Assembly: GCF_002238045.1 (NCBI RefSeq)
Contig: NZ_NBYO01000001.1
Span: 1,511,001-1,575,000 of the forward strand
Length of the DNA: 64,000 nucleotides
Source of the DNA: Notoacmeibacter marinus
GTDB taxonomy: Bacteria > Pseudomonadota > Alphaproteobacteria > Rhizobiales > Rhizobiaceae
Direction of reading: 5' to 3'
Shown: piece after piece, positions 55,253 through 64,000 of the stretch
Position numbering within the stretch: the stretch's first letter is position 1
Layout: each line of letters begins with the position of its first letter
The notes under the pieces: generated by a model
What the model was told of the DNA's origin: nothing
What the model saw: only the letters and a program-made list of their open reading frames with translations
Database searches by the model: none
Made by a program: the position numbers and the translations under genes

Positions 55253-56106
55253 GGCTCGACACGCTGCTGGCGCAGGTGCGGCAGGTTCTGGCCGAGGCCA
55301 GGATAACCGATCCGGCAAGCGAAGCGCGGAAGCTGACGCTCGAAACACTCATGATCGAGCCGTCCTCATGGCTGGCCGACCCGGGACAGGCGGTGAGCGA
55401 AACGAATTGTGAAACGGTTCTGGAACGGGCGCGCCGGCGGGCCGAAGGCAGGCCGCTCTACCGTCTGCTCGGCTGGCGCGAGTTTCACGGGCTTCGACTG
55501 ATGCTATCGAGCGAAACGCTGGAGCCGCGCGACGATACCGAAGCGCTGGTCGATCTTTGCCTTTCGACCTGTCGAACGGGCGCGCGTTCGGACGACGCTT
55601 TTCACATTGTCGATCTCGGCACCGGCACGGGAGCGATCGCGCTGGCGCTTCTCGCGGAAATGCCTGCGGCCCGCGCGCTCGGCGTCGATCTCAGTGCCGA
55701 TGCGTTGCGGACCGCCGAGAGAAATGCCGACCGGAACGGGCTCGGCGAGCGCTTCTCGACGCGGCAGTCGCGCTGGTTCGAAAGCGTCGAAGGGTGTTTC
55801 GACCTGATCGTGTCGAATCCGCCCTATATCGAGAGCGCCGTCATTGCCGGGCTGGAAGGGACGGTTCGCGATCACGATCCGCATCTCGCGCTGGATGGCG
55901 GCGCCGACGGTCTCGATGCCTACAGGGCGATAGCGTCAGGCGCCGGCAGGCACCTTCGGCCCGGCGGGGCGGTTGCCGTGGAGATCGGCCGTGGGCAGGC
56001 CGACGATGTCGAACACATCTTCGCCAAATCCGGGTTTCATCGTGGCGATATACGACGGGATATGAACGGAATTCTGCGCGCCCTGCTTTTCAAAACCAGT
56101 GGGTAA
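55249..56106 (+). CDS. prmC: Release factor glutamine methyltransferase
   Basis: A 285-residue SAM-dependent enzyme that N5-methylates the Gln of the GGQ loop in release factors. The catalytic NPPY is in [11 protein letters not shown] (about residues 190-193), and the SAM motif is [15 protein letters not shown]. It is coupled to prfA by an ATGA overlap, the classic order. The 334 bp that follow contain no gene I can support. Confidence 0.95.
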   Translation: MRLDTLLAQVRQVLAEARITDPASEARKLTLETLMIEPSSWLADPGQAVSETNCETVLERARRRAEGRPLYRLLGWREFHGLRLMLSSETLEPRDDTEALVDLCLSTCRTGARSDDAFHIVDLGTGTGAIALALLAEMPAARALGVDLSADALRTAERNADRNGLGERFSTRQSRWFESVEGCFDLIVSNPPYIESAVIAGLEGTVRDHDPHLALDGGADGLDAYRAIASGAGRHLRPGGAVAVEIGRGQADDVEHIFAKSGFHRGDIRRDMNGILRALLFKTSG

Positions 56107-56440
56107 ATGCCCTGAATGCCCTTGGGGCTTGGCAAAGCTGAAAAAGGTGATTAAGTTCAAGGCACCGGATGAATGAAGCAAACGGCTTCTGCCGTCTCCG
56201 GCTTTCAAATTGCAAGCGGGATTGATGGCGGCAGGTGGGTCGACAATCGTAGTCACTACGTATTGTAGCGCTGGGGGCATTCGGCGAGAGACCCGAGAGT
56301 GACGGATCCACAGACTGTCTGACGCTTGGCGTTTTGGCAGTCGCAAAGAGCATGACGCGCGGCGGGACCGTGGCGTCGGCGTATGCCGGTTCGTACCGGT
56401 TTCCATCCGAATGTAGGATGAATTCAAAGAAGAGTTATCG
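56107..56440. other. 334-bp intergenic region, no gene found
   Basis: No open frame with a ribosome site or recognisable protein is present. It holds a short hairpin ACGGC-TTCT-GCCGT (56182-56195) without a T-tract, and presumably the promoter and leader of the DUF4167 gene. GAAGAG lies 5-10 bases before that ATG. A small RNA cannot be excluded. Confidence 0.5.
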
Positions 56441-57211
56441 ATGAGGCCAAACCAGCAAAACCGCCGCAATCGTGGGCGGAACAACAATGGTGGCAATAAT
56501 CGCAAGGGGCCCAACCCGCTTTCGCGTAGCTATGAAAGCAATGGGCCCGATGTGAAAATTCGCGGTTCTGCCCAGCAGATCGCCGATAAATACGCCACAC
56601 TGGCGCGGGACGCGACGTCCGCCGGCGACCGGGTGATGGCAGAGAATTATTTCCAGCACGCCGAACATTACAACCGCATCATCGCCACAGCGATGGCGGC
56701 CAATGCCGAAGCGCAGCGGCAGCGCGATGCGCAGCGCGAGAATGACCCGTCCGACCGCGACAATGACGATGATTCGGACGACGGCGAACGCACGGCCGAG
56801 GCCCGCAGCGACAATTCCGAGGACAAGCCCCGGCGCGGACGTTCGGACAATCGCCGCAACCGCCGCGACGATCGGGCCGACAATGACGATGCGGGTGAAG
56901 CCGACAGCTCGTCTAGCGACGCCGAAGCCGAAAGCGAGACCGTACCCGTCGCGGCCCATTCTCCAGCCGATATCGTGGCCGAGGCCGAACGGCGCTCCAA
57001 TGGTGACGATCCCGCTGACGAAACGCCGAAAGTACGGCGGACCCGTCGCAAAAAGGTCGAGCCCGACGCCGAAACGGGCGCGGATGCCGAGGGTGCGACG
57101 AAGGTGCGACGCACGCGCCGGCCACGCAAAGCGGCGCCAACGGACGATGAGGCTGCGCCGGATGCGAAGAGCGAGAATGGCGACGATCTACCGTTGGCCG
57201 CCAATAGCTGA
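56441..57211 (+). CDS. DUF4167 domain-containing protein
   Basis: A 256-residue very polar protein. The N-terminus is Asn/Arg/Gly-rich (MRPNQQNRRNRGRNNNGG), followed by the conserved DUF4167 core: RSYESNGPDVKIRGSAQQIA, then KYATLARDATSAGDRVMAENY and FQHAEHYNRI (about 30-85). The remainder is low-complexity acidic and basic, with two KVRRTRR copies near the end. RNA binding is plausible but unproved. A strong terminator follows. Confidence 0.88.
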   Translation: MRPNQQNRRNRGRNNNGGNNRKGPNPLSRSYESNGPDVKIRGSAQQIADKYATLARDATSAGDRVMAENYFQHAEHYNRIIATAMAANAEAQRQRDAQRENDPSDRDNDDDSDDGERTAEARSDNSEDKPRRGRSDNRRNRRDDRADNDDAGEADSSSSDAEAESETVPVAAHSPADIVAEAERRSNGDDPADETPKVRRTRRKKVEPDAETGADAEGATKVRRTRRPRKAAPTDDEAAPDAKSENGDDLPLAANS

Positions 57212-57241
57212 CAGGTCGACCCGGTAGAAATTCACTATCTG

Positions 57242-57270
57242 AAACCGCGGCGGAAACGCCGCGGTTTTTC
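57242..57270 (+). terminator. Rho-independent terminator after DUF4167 gene
   Basis: AAACCGCGGCG (57242-57252), loop GAAA, CGCCGCGGTTT (57257-57267): a perfect 11-bp stem with a GNRA-type loop and a run of five T (57265-57269). It lies 30 bases after the stop codon. Confidence 0.93.
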
Positions 57271-57348
57271 TTTGCCAGGACAGTTTTTGGCGACCCGGGA
57301 CTGCCGTTCCCAGCTGCAAGATTTTCGCTGTGTCGCCAGCCGCATGCG

Positions 57349-57379
57349 CTTGGAATTGCTGCTTGGCACACCCATATTT
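57349..57379 (+). promoter_or_regulatory. RpoH (sigma-32)-type heat-shock promoter of clpB
   Basis: CTTGGAA (57349-57355), a 15-base spacer, then CCCATATTT (57371-57379). This closely follows the sigma-32 pattern CTTGAAA-N11..16-CCCCATnTA. It lies 92 bp before the clpB ATG and downstream of the DUF4167 terminator, so clpB has its own heat-shock promoter. Confidence 0.7.
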
Positions 57380-57470
57380 CTTTCGAAACCGGAAGCGCCT
57401 TCAAGGGCTTCCAGTCGTTCATCACCGAACCGGCGCCCGACGGGCCGGAGAGGGGAAGGAGACCAGAAGA

Positions 57471-60074
57471 ATGAATATGGAAAAATACACCGAGCGCGTG
57501 CGGGGATTCGTGCAGGCGGCCCAGACTGCTGCCGTCACGCGCAACAACCAGCAGCTTCTGCCGGAACATCTGCTCAAGGTTCTGATCGACGATGAGGAAG
57601 GCTTTGCCGCCTCGCTGATCGACCGTGCCGGCGGCGATTCGAAAGCCATTCGGATGGCCGTCGACGCCGCGCTGAACGCGCTGCCACAGGTCGAGGGATC
57701 GGGCGCGTCGCTCTATATGAGCCAGCCGCTTGCAAAGGTTTTCGCGACCGCTGAGGAACTGGCCAAGAAGGCCGGCGACAGCTTCGTTACGGTGGAGCGT
57801 CTTCTGACGGCGCTCGCGGTGGAGAAAAGCGCGAAAACCGCTGAAATGCTAAAAAAGGCGGGCGTGACGCCCGTTGCCCTGAACCGCGCCATCGAGGATG
57901 TCCGGCAGGGCCGCACGGCCGATTCCGCGTCGGCCGAACAGGCCTATGATGCACTGAAGAAATATGCCCGTGACCTTACGGAAGACGCAAAAGCCGGACG
58001 CCTCGATCCGGTGATCGGGCGGGACGACGAGATTCGCCGGACGATCCAGGTGCTGAGCCGGCGGACCAAGAACAATCCGGTGCTGATCGGCGAGCCGGGC
58101 GTTGGCAAGACCGCCATCGCGGAGGGTCTTGCCCTGCGCATCATCAATGGCGACGTGCCGGAGAGCCTCAAGGACAAGCGCCTTCTGGCGCTCGACATGG
58201 GCGCGCTGATCGCCGGCGCGAAATATCGCGGCGAGTTCGAGGAGCGCTTGAAAGCTGTTCTGTCCGAGGTCCAGTCCGCCAGTGGACAGATCGTTCTTTT
58301 CATCGACGAGATGCACACGCTGGTCGGCGCCGGGAAGGCCGATGGCGCCATGGACGCCTCGAACCTTCTCAAGCCGGCCCTGGCGCGCGGCGAACTGCAC
58401 TGCGTCGGCGCAACCACGCTGAATGAGTATCGCAAGCATGTGGAGAAGGACGCAGCGCTCGCGCGGCGTTTCCAGCCGGTCTTCGTCTCCGAACCGACCG
58501 TCGAGGATACCATTTCGATCCTGCGCGGGCTGAAGGAGAAGTACGAGCAGCACCACAAGGTGCGGGTCTCCGACTCCGCGCTGGTGGCCGCCGCGACGCT
58601 CTCCAACCGCTATATTACCGACCGGTTTCTGCCGGACAAAGCCATCGATCTGGTCGATGAGGGCGCCTCTCGCCTGCGCATGCAGGTCGATTCCAAGCCG
58701 GAAGCGCTGGACGAGATCGACCGGCGCATCATGCAGCTGAAGATCGAACGCGAGGCTCTGAAGAAGGAAACCGACGCGGCGTCGAAAGACCGTCTCGCGC
58801 GGCTCGAAAAGGAATTGTCCGATCTGGAAGAAGAAAGCGATTCGCTGACCAGCACGTGGATGGCCGAAAAGGAGAAGCTGGGTCTGGCCGCCGATCTGAA
58901 AGGCGAACTGGATGAAGCGCGCAACGAGCTTGCCATCGCCCAGCGATCCGGCGAGTTCCAGAAGGCGGGCGAACTGGCTTATGGCAAGATCCCCGATCTG
59001 GAGCGCAAGCTCGCCGAGGCGGAGGCCCATGAAGGCGAAGCCGGATCGATGGTCGAAGAGACTGTTACGCCCGACCATGTCGCCGGGGTCGTTTCCCGCT
59101 GGACGGGCATTCCTGTCGACAAGATGCTGGAAGGCGAGCGCGACAAGCTGCTGCGCATGGAAGACGAGATCGCCAAGCGCGTCGTCGGCCAGGGCGAGGC
59201 GGTGCAGGCGGTGGCGAAAGCGGTTCGCCGCGCGCGCGCCGGTCTGCAGGATGCCAACCGGCCGATCGGCTCGTTCATGTTCCTCGGCCCGACCGGGGTC
59301 GGCAAGACCGAACTGACCAAGGCGCTGGCGAACTTCCTGTTCGACGATGAGAGCGCGATGGTCCGCATCGACATGAGCGAATTCATGGAGAAGCATTCCG
59401 TCGCGCGGCTGATCGGCGCGCCTCCCGGCTATGTCGGTTACGACGAGGGCGGTGTGCTGACCGAGGCGGTGCGCCGGCGACCCTATCAGGTCGTCCTGTT
59501 CGACGAGGTGGAGAAGGCCCATCCCGACGTCTTCAATGTGCTGCTCCAGGTGCTCGACGATGGCCGGCTGACCGACAGCCAGGGCCGCACCGTGGATTTC
59601 CGCAACACGCTGATCATCATGACCAGCAATCTGGGTGCGGAATATCTCGTCAATCTCGGCGAGGGCGAGGATGTCGAATCGGTTCAGGATCAGGTCATGG
59701 GCGTGGTGAAAGCCGCGTTCCGGCCGGAATTCCTCAACCGGATCGACGAGGTGATCCTGTTCCACCGTTTGCGTCGCGCCGATATGGGCGCCATTGTCCG
59801 CATCCAGCTTGAGCGGCTGGAGAAGCTTCTGGCCGATCGCAAGATCAGGCTGGAACTCGGTGAGGATGCCATCGAATGGCTGGCTGAGAAGGGGTACGAC
59901 CCCGCCTATGGCGCACGGCCGCTCAAGCGCGTGATGCAGAAGGAACTGCAGGACCCGCTCGCCGAAAAGATCCTAATGGGCGAGGTTCTGGACGGATCTC
60001 AGGTCAAGGTTGGCGCCGGATCGGACCGCCTGACATTCCATACGGCTCCCACCGACGCCAAGGAAGCGGCATGA
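57471..60074 (+). CDS. clpB: ATP-dependent disaggregase ClpB
   Basis: An 867-residue Hsp100 chaperone that pulls proteins out of aggregates with DnaK. It has an N-domain (to about 150), NBD1 with GEPGVGKTA (Walker A), a coiled-coil middle domain (about 410-530, Glu/Lys/Leu-rich), and NBD2 with GPTGVGKTE and the conserved pore/Tyr segment [10 protein letters not shown]. The M-domain separates it from ClpA/ClpC. The GGAAGGAG site is 10 bases before the ATG; an ATG two codons on is also possible. Confidence 0.97.
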   Translation: MNMEKYTERVRGFVQAAQTAAVTRNNQQLLPEHLLKVLIDDEEGFAASLIDRAGGDSKAIRMAVDAALNALPQVEGSGASLYMSQPLAKVFATAEELAKKAGDSFVTVERLLTALAVEKSAKTAEMLKKAGVTPVALNRAIEDVRQGRTADSASAEQAYDALKKYARDLTEDAKAGRLDPVIGRDDEIRRTIQVLSRRTKNNPVLIGEPGVGKTAIAEGLALRIINGDVPESLKDKRLLALDMGALIAGAKYRGEFEERLKAVLSEVQSASGQIVLFIDEMHTLVGAGKADGAMDASNLLKPALARGELHCVGATTLNEYRKHVEKDAALARRFQPVFVSEPTVEDTISILRGLKEKYEQHHKVRVSDSALVAAATLSNRYITDRFLPDKAIDLVDEGASRLRMQVDSKPEALDEIDRRIMQLKIEREALKKETDAASKDRLARLEKELSDLEEESDSLTSTWMAEKEKLGLAADLKGELDEARNELAIAQRSGEFQKAGELAYGKIPDLERKLAEAEAHEGEAGSMVEETVTPDHVAGVVSRWTGIPVDKMLEGERDKLLRMEDEIAKRVVGQGEAVQAVAKAVRRARAGLQDANRPIGSFMFLGPTGVGKTELTKALANFLFDDESAMVRIDMSEFMEKHSVARLIGAPPGYVGYDEGGVLTEAVRRRPYQVVLFDEVEKAHPDVFNVLLQVLDDGRLTDSQGRTVDFRNTLIIMTSNLGAEYLVNLGEGEDVESVQDQVMGVVKAAFRPEFLNRIDEVILFHRLRRADMGAIVRIQLERLEKLLADRKIRLELGEDAIEWLAEKGYDPAYGARPLKRVMQKELQDPLAEKILMGEVLDGSQVKVGAGSDRLTFHTAPTDAKEAA

Positions 60075-60100
60075 CACTGCACTTTTCGAACTAACTTCGA

Positions 60101-60124
60101 GGGCCGCCATCTGGCGGCCCTTTT
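60101..60124 (+). terminator. Rho-independent terminator of clpB
   Basis: GGGCCGCC (60101-60108), loop ATCT, GGCGGCCC (60113-60120), then TTTT. A perfect 8-bp stem 26 bases after the stop. The convergent GGDEF-EAL gene ends 5 bp beyond it. Confidence 0.92.
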
Positions 60125-60129
60125 CCGCT

Positions 60130-62166
60130 CTAAGCGGAACGTTTGCCGGCCGCTTGCCTGTCTCCCTTCGTGCCGTCGACGTCTGTCTTCGTTTTTCCGG
60201 GCTCGTTCCGGCGCATGACATTCGCGACGCTTTTCAGGATATGACCTTCCACCATATCGCTACTCATGGGCTCGGCGTAGAAATAGCCCTGAATTTCGTT
60301 GCATCCCGCCATCTCGGCAGAGTTCCGCTGGGCTTCGTTCTCCACGCCTTCCGCCGTTACGCGCAGCTTCATGGTCCGTCCTAGCGTGGCGATCGTCTCA
60401 AGGACGAAATTCACCGTCTCGCTCTGATCGAGCTGGGATACGACGGACCGATCCACTTTCAGCTTGTCGAAGGGGAAGCGCCAGAGCGAACTGAGGCTGG
60501 AATATCCCGTGCCGAAATCGTCCATGGCGATCTGGACGCCCAGGGTCTTCAATTCGTGCAACTGCCGTTCGATGGCGGCCACATCGTGGTCGCGGATGAA
60601 CATGCTTTCGGTAATTTCCAGCTCGAGTCGGCTCGACCGAAGGCCTGACTGGGCTAACGCCGCTTTCACGGTTTTGACCAGATTGCCGTCGAACTGCTGG
60701 ACGGAGAGGTTGACCGCCAACTGCAGGTGTTCGGGCCATGCGGTCGCTGTCTGGCAGGCGCGCTGGAGGATGCTGGCGCCGAGCCGGGGCATCAGGCGCA
60801 GTTCTTCGGCTAGCGGGATGAACTGATCGGGCGACACATATCCATTGGCGCCGTCCGGCAAACGGGCGAGGGCCTCGAAACCGCACAGCGCTCCGAGATT
60901 CGCATCGTGCTGGGGCTGGTAAAACACCTCGATCGTATCGTCTTCGACCGCCGCGATCAGCAGGTCGCGCATCTTCTGTCGGGTTCGGACAAGGTTCTCC
61001 ATGGCCGGCTCGAACATCGCAGCCCGATCCTTGCCCTGGGCCTTGGCGTGATAGAGGGCCGCATCGGCGCGCGACAGCGCCAGATTGGCCGTCTCGTCGT
61101 CTGAAATCGTCTTGAGAATGTAGGTGCCGATACTGGCGGTGACGTGAACCTTGACCTTGCCCAGCTCCGTTATCTGGCGCACGGCTTCCGCCAGGCGATC
61201 GGCCAGACCGAGCGCGATGTCGCGGTCATGGACATCGGTCTGGATCACGGCGAATTCGTCACCGCCCAGCCGCGCCAGCAGATCGTCCTTTCGAATGGAA
61301 CGAAGCAATGCATCGGTAACCGTGCGCAGCAATTCATCGCCGACGCCATGGCCGTAGCGGTCGTTAACAGTCTTGAACCCGTCCAGATCGATCATGTGAA
61401 TGGCGGTTCGGGCGTCGACCTGCCGCCTGCCCTGGAACATCTTTTCGAGACGCTGGTGAAACACTTCGCGATTGGCAATTCCGGTCAGAACGTCGTGATG
61501 AGCCAGGTGGAAAGCACGGTCGCTGGCGCGCTTTTCCTTCTTCAAGAGGCGAGCGGTATAGACCGAATGGAGCATCGCGATGAGGCAGAGAACCAGGGTG
61601 AGGCCCAGATTGGGGTATAGCGCCTGGGCAAAAATCTCGCGTCGCGCGGTCTGATCGACATAAATTTCGGCGACGCCCGCAACCGTGCCGCCGCGTTCGA
61701 TGGGCACGTAGCTTTCCGCGTAGAAATCTGGCTGGTCAGAGCCTTCGCCGGCATTGCGAAGATTGGTATGGCGGGAGCCTTGCAGGATATCAGCCGCGAC
61801 ATGCGGTTCGTGCTCGAAAAGAGATTCGGCGTTGTGCAGATGGGCGTGCCGGTCGGAGACCAGTTTCAGGTTTCCCTGCGCATCGTAAAGATTGAAACGG
61901 AAGATACTGCCTTCCTTGGCAATGATATCCAAAGTTTGGCGTTGCTGCGTCGAAAGAGACCGTTCGGCGAGAATAGTATCCATCAGATCCGCCTGAACGA
62001 TGAAAGCGTCCGCCCATTGTTCGGCGATTTGACGGGCATCATCATCCAGGAGTCTGTCGATGGCGCGGAAGGAATAAATCGCGCCGAACGTGAACAACAC
62101 CACCATGACGAACAGAACGGAAGATCTGACGAATGAGGCGGATTGAATTGTTTGCCGTTCGACCAT
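60130..62166 (-). CDS. Membrane GGDEF-EAL cyclic-di-GMP protein with periplasmic sensor region
   Basis: A 678-residue protein. TM1 (about 14-33) and TM2 (about 190-210) flank a periplasmic sensor-like domain of about 155 residues of unidentified type. GGDEF (about 225-390) has an intact LGGDEF; EAL (about 400-655) has GFEALARL, LEITES, DDFGTGYSSL and KLKVDRSVV. Both enzymatic motifs look complete. A charged C-terminal tail follows. It is convergent with clpB and divergent from the L,D-transpeptidase. The 288-bp region between those starts is AT-richer with scattered TTAA but no CtrA N7 pair. Confidence 0.9.
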   Translation of the reverse strand: MVERQTIQSASFVRSSVLFVMVVLFTFGAIYSFRAIDRLLDDDARQIAEQWADAFIVQADLMDTILAERSLSTQQRQTLDIIAKEGSIFRFNLYDAQGNLKLVSDRHAHLHNAESLFEHEPHVAADILQGSRHTNLRNAGEGSDQPDFYAESYVPIERGGTVAGVAEIYVDQTARREIFAQALYPNLGLTLVLCLIAMLHSVYTARLLKKEKRASDRAFHLAHHDVLTGIANREVFHQRLEKMFQGRRQVDARTAIHMIDLDGFKTVNDRYGHGVGDELLRTVTDALLRSIRKDDLLARLGGDEFAVIQTDVHDRDIALGLADRLAEAVRQITELGKVKVHVTASIGTYILKTISDDETANLALSRADAALYHAKAQGKDRAAMFEPAMENLVRTRQKMRDLLIAAVEDDTIEVFYQPQHDANLGALCGFEALARLPDGANGYVSPDQFIPLAEELRLMPRLGASILQRACQTATAWPEHLQLAVNLSVQQFDGNLVKTVKAALAQSGLRSSRLELEITESMFIRDHDVAAIERQLHELKTLGVQIAMDDFGTGYSSLSSLWRFPFDKLKVDRSVVSQLDQSETVNFVLETIATLGRTMKLRVTAEGVENEAQRNSAEMAGCNEIQGYFYAEPMSSDMVEGHILKSVANVMRRNEPGKTKTDVDGTKGDRQAAGKRSA

Positions 62167-62454
62167 TGCGAGCTCCGTTCCAGATCACCAGCGGGCTCAA
62201 CTATGGGTAGAATCGTTCAATTATGTCTTAATCAGGTCCGGCCGTCTTTAATTCAGGGGACCGCTTTGAAACCTGCGGGTGCGGTACATTTATAACAACG
62301 GATCAGCTCGCCTCTGGAGGGGCGTTTACCCTTCGTTGACCATACGCGTCCCAAAAAAGGACATGCCCTGCAACGTTTTGCCGGGTTTCGCTGTTTTCAT
62401 GCCAGGTTCATATTATCTCAACCATACTGGCCGGGCCATTGGGAGATTTCGATC

Positions 62455-63813
62455 ATGCGAATGCGTGTTGCGACACTGACAGCGAGCGCTTTGGTGCTTC
62501 TGACGAGCAGCGTGATGCCGGCTTCTGCGCAGATACGCGCCGATGTGGTGATCGGGCAGAACGGGGAACGGATCTTTCTGGACCCACGGACCGGGGAGGT
62601 TCTGACCGTACAACCGCCGTCCGAGGTTCGGAGACTGCCGCCGGAACCGCAATTCGAACCGTTCCAGCGCGAGGAGGACATTCGCGACATCATCCGCGCC
62701 GAACGGCAGGCCGAACGACAACGACAACAGGAATTGCGCGCGGCTATGCAGCGGGAACGGGAGCGGACGGCGGAACGGTTGCGTGAACAGCGGGCCGCCC
62801 TTCCGGAGCAGGTTCCCGTGATACCCGATCCGCAGATGGGGACGACGCTTCCGGATGCCGTCGCGTCGACCGATGACGCGAACACAGCGACCGGTGCGGT
62901 ACAGAGTCCGGGCTCGATTTCCGAGCCGGCTCTTCAAGCGCCCAAATCCACAAAGCCCAGCCTGGCTCCCGGCAAGATGACGGTTGCGAAAGCCCAGATT
63001 CTCCTCGACCGAGTCGGCGCATCGCCCGGCGTGATCGATGGGGTGAAAGGGCAGAATGTGCTCTACGCTATGGACAGCTGGCGCCGGTTGACCGGCGAAC
63101 TCGTCGATTTCACCGATGAAAGCGCCATCGAAAAAGCGCTTCAGGCACGCGGCGGAGATGCTTTCGTCGACTATACCATCACTTCGGAAGACGTTTCGGG
63201 GCCCTATGTCGCGGCGATCCCCTCGGATTACGGCGAGAAGGCAGCCATGCCCGCCATGCGCTACACATCGGCGCGTGAAGCCATCGCTGAGCGGTTTCAC
63301 ATGGATGAAGACTTCTTGGAGAGCCTCAATCCCGATGCCGATTTCGGCCGACAGGGCGAAGTCATCCGCGTAGCCAGCACGGGCACGCCGAAATCCGGCA
63401 AGGTCACCCGTATCGTCGCCGACAAGAGCCGCGAGCAGGTTGTCGCCTATGATTCGTCGGGGCGTCTAGTCGCCAGCTATCCATCGACCATCGGTTCGGC
63501 CGATACCCCTTCACCCTCCGGGACCGTCAAGGTGGAGCGGATCGCAATCAATCCGAACTACACCTACAATCCGGAAAAGAATTTCAAGCAGGGCGACAAT
63601 GACGAGATTCTGACGATACCGCCGGGGCCCAACGGACCGGTCGGCACCGTCTGGATCGCGCTGTCCAAACCCAGTTATGGCATTCATGGCACGCCGGAGC
63701 CGAGCAAGATCGGCAAGACGTCCAGCCATGGGTGCGTGAGACTGACCAATTGGGACGCCAAGGAATTGGCGAAGATGGTCTCGCCGGGAACGACGGTCGA
63801 ATTCAAGGAGTGA
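62455..63813 (+). CDS. Exported L,D-transpeptidase (YkuD domain)
   Basis: A 452-residue periplasmic enzyme. Signal peptide MRMRVATLTASALVLLTSSVMPASA; then a coiled, Arg/Glu/Gln-rich region (about 70-125), a Pro-rich linker, a peptidoglycan-binding-like helical part (MTVAKAQILLDRVGASPGVIDG), and the YkuD domain (about 320-450). The catalytic motif is SHGCVRLTN, with HGTPEPSKIG before it. Such enzymes make 3-3 cross-links or anchor lipoproteins. GGGAGA lies 9 bases before the ATG. A weak hairpin with TTTT (63870-63885) follows. Confidence 0.9.
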   Translation: MRMRVATLTASALVLLTSSVMPASAQIRADVVIGQNGERIFLDPRTGEVLTVQPPSEVRRLPPEPQFEPFQREEDIRDIIRAERQAERQRQQELRAAMQRERERTAERLREQRAALPEQVPVIPDPQMGTTLPDAVASTDDANTATGAVQSPGSISEPALQAPKSTKPSLAPGKMTVAKAQILLDRVGASPGVIDGVKGQNVLYAMDSWRRLTGELVDFTDESAIEKALQARGGDAFVDYTITSEDVSGPYVAAIPSDYGEKAAMPAMRYTSAREAIAERFHMDEDFLESLNPDADFGRQGEVIRVASTGTPKSGKVTRIVADKSREQVVAYDSSGRLVASYPSTIGSADTPSPSGTVKVERIAINPNYTYNPEKNFKQGDNDEILTIPPGPNGPVGTVWIALSKPSYGIHGTPEPSKIGKTSSHGCVRLTNWDAKELAKMVSPGTTVEFKE

Positions 63814-63925
63814 TCGCAGATCATCGCCTGGGTAGCCGCGTTGGGACAGGCGGGCCTTTTCATGGGAGCAGCCGCGGCGGCTTTTCTCCATCAATCGCGG
63901 CTGGCTCCGGGCGGTCTTTCTCCGA

Positions 63926-64000
63926 TTACCCTGCGGCGGCGATCTGCTGTGCTTCGCGCTGGCGCAATATGGCGTCGATCCGCGACTTCTCGGTCTCGAA
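63926..64000 (-). CDS. C-terminal fragment of a leftward gene, unidentified
   Basis: Reading leftward from the right edge, an open frame gives FETEKSRIDAILRQREAQQI and AAAG, then TAA at 63926-63928. The Glu/Arg/Gln-rich helix is consistent with a coiled-coil C-terminus. Too short to identify. The frame choice rests only on its codon pattern and clean stop. Confidence 0.35.
   Translation of the reverse strand, partial: FETEKSRIDAILRQREAQQIAAAG

Noticed and set aside
57849..59765. A 638-codon open frame on the - strand opposite clpB
   Set aside because: Shadow of clpB; no start context or domain.
63870..63885. Terminator after the L,D-transpeptidase
   Set aside because: Only a 5-bp stem with a 3-base loop before TTTT; noted in the gene entry but not called.

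Overview
The window is a dense stretch of alphaproteobacterial chromosome. The neighbourhoods ftsE/ftsX/ydcF/plsC, lysA/lptM/argH, lysC/ptsP/prfA/prmC/DUF4167/clpB and etfB/etfA/hbd, together with a CpdR-type regulator beside two perfect CtrA-type boxes, point to the order Hyphomicrobiales (Rhizobiales). Genus cannot be fixed from the sequence alone. Base composition looks uniformly GC-rich. I see no insertion sequence, prophage, CRISPR array or rRNA operon. Layout, left half. 1-2.3 kb: end of a probable methyltransferase, then hisC and tyrC. 2.3-8.1 kb: a DUF2125 protein, a ChaC-like cyclotransferase, plsC, a YdcF protein, ftsX/ftsE, and a divergent small membrane protein with cpdR behind two CtrA boxes. 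8.1-8.9 kb: a secreted-protein gene split over two frames. 8.9-15.4 kb: a TIGR02302 membrane protein, lysA, a small lipoprotein, argH and a thioredoxin-like protein. 15.7-17.2 kb: a GGDEF-EAL protein. 17.3-24.1 kb: one long leftward cluster with two alternative-polyamine-pathway genes, a DUF4442 protein, a 3-hydroxybutyryl-CoA dehydrogenase, an unrecognised 289-residue protein and etfA/etfB. 24.2-31.5 kb: a decayed rhomboid protease, a cobalamin adenosyltransferase, BrkB, EamA and DedA-like membrane proteins, gluQ, a DNA glycosylase, an HNH nuclease and dsbB. Layout, right half. 31.6 kb: tRNA-Leu(CAA) with a clear promoter. 31.8-33.4 kb: an Lrp-type regulator divergent from 4-hydroxyphenylpyruvate dioxygenase. 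33.5-40.7 kb: a DUF4112 protein, an acetyltransferase coupled to a polysaccharide flippase, secA, and an exported parvulin-type prolyl isomerase. 40.8-45.5 kb: argJ, a GNAT protein, mutT, a secreted alpha/beta hydrolase and a divergent membrane AraC-type regulator with a tandem-repeat operator. 45.6-46.1 kb: an orphan Flp pilin and a small membrane partner. 46.1-50.4 kb: a methyltransferase, comF, a glutaredoxin, a nitrilase-family amidase, a DUF1178 protein and ubiG. 50.5-60.1 kb: lysC, ptsP, prfA, prmC, a DUF4167 protein and clpB. 60.1-63.8 kb: a second GGDEF-EAL protein and an L,D-transpeptidase. Most of the content is housekeeping: amino-acid synthesis (His, Tyr, Lys/DAP, Arg), division and envelope, export, translation termination, redox and proteostasis. 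The points most worth a second look are the paired CtrA boxes upstream of an undescribed 68-residue membrane protein and cpdR, the 21-bp-spaced direct repeats between a hydrolase and a membrane-bound AraC regulator, the unrecognised protein between etfA and hbd, the split secreted protein, the decayed rhomboid gene, the terminator-like hairpin in the lysC leader, and the CGYS glutaredoxin. I did not find a clear novel multi-gene system; the candidates are listed individually with what would test them.
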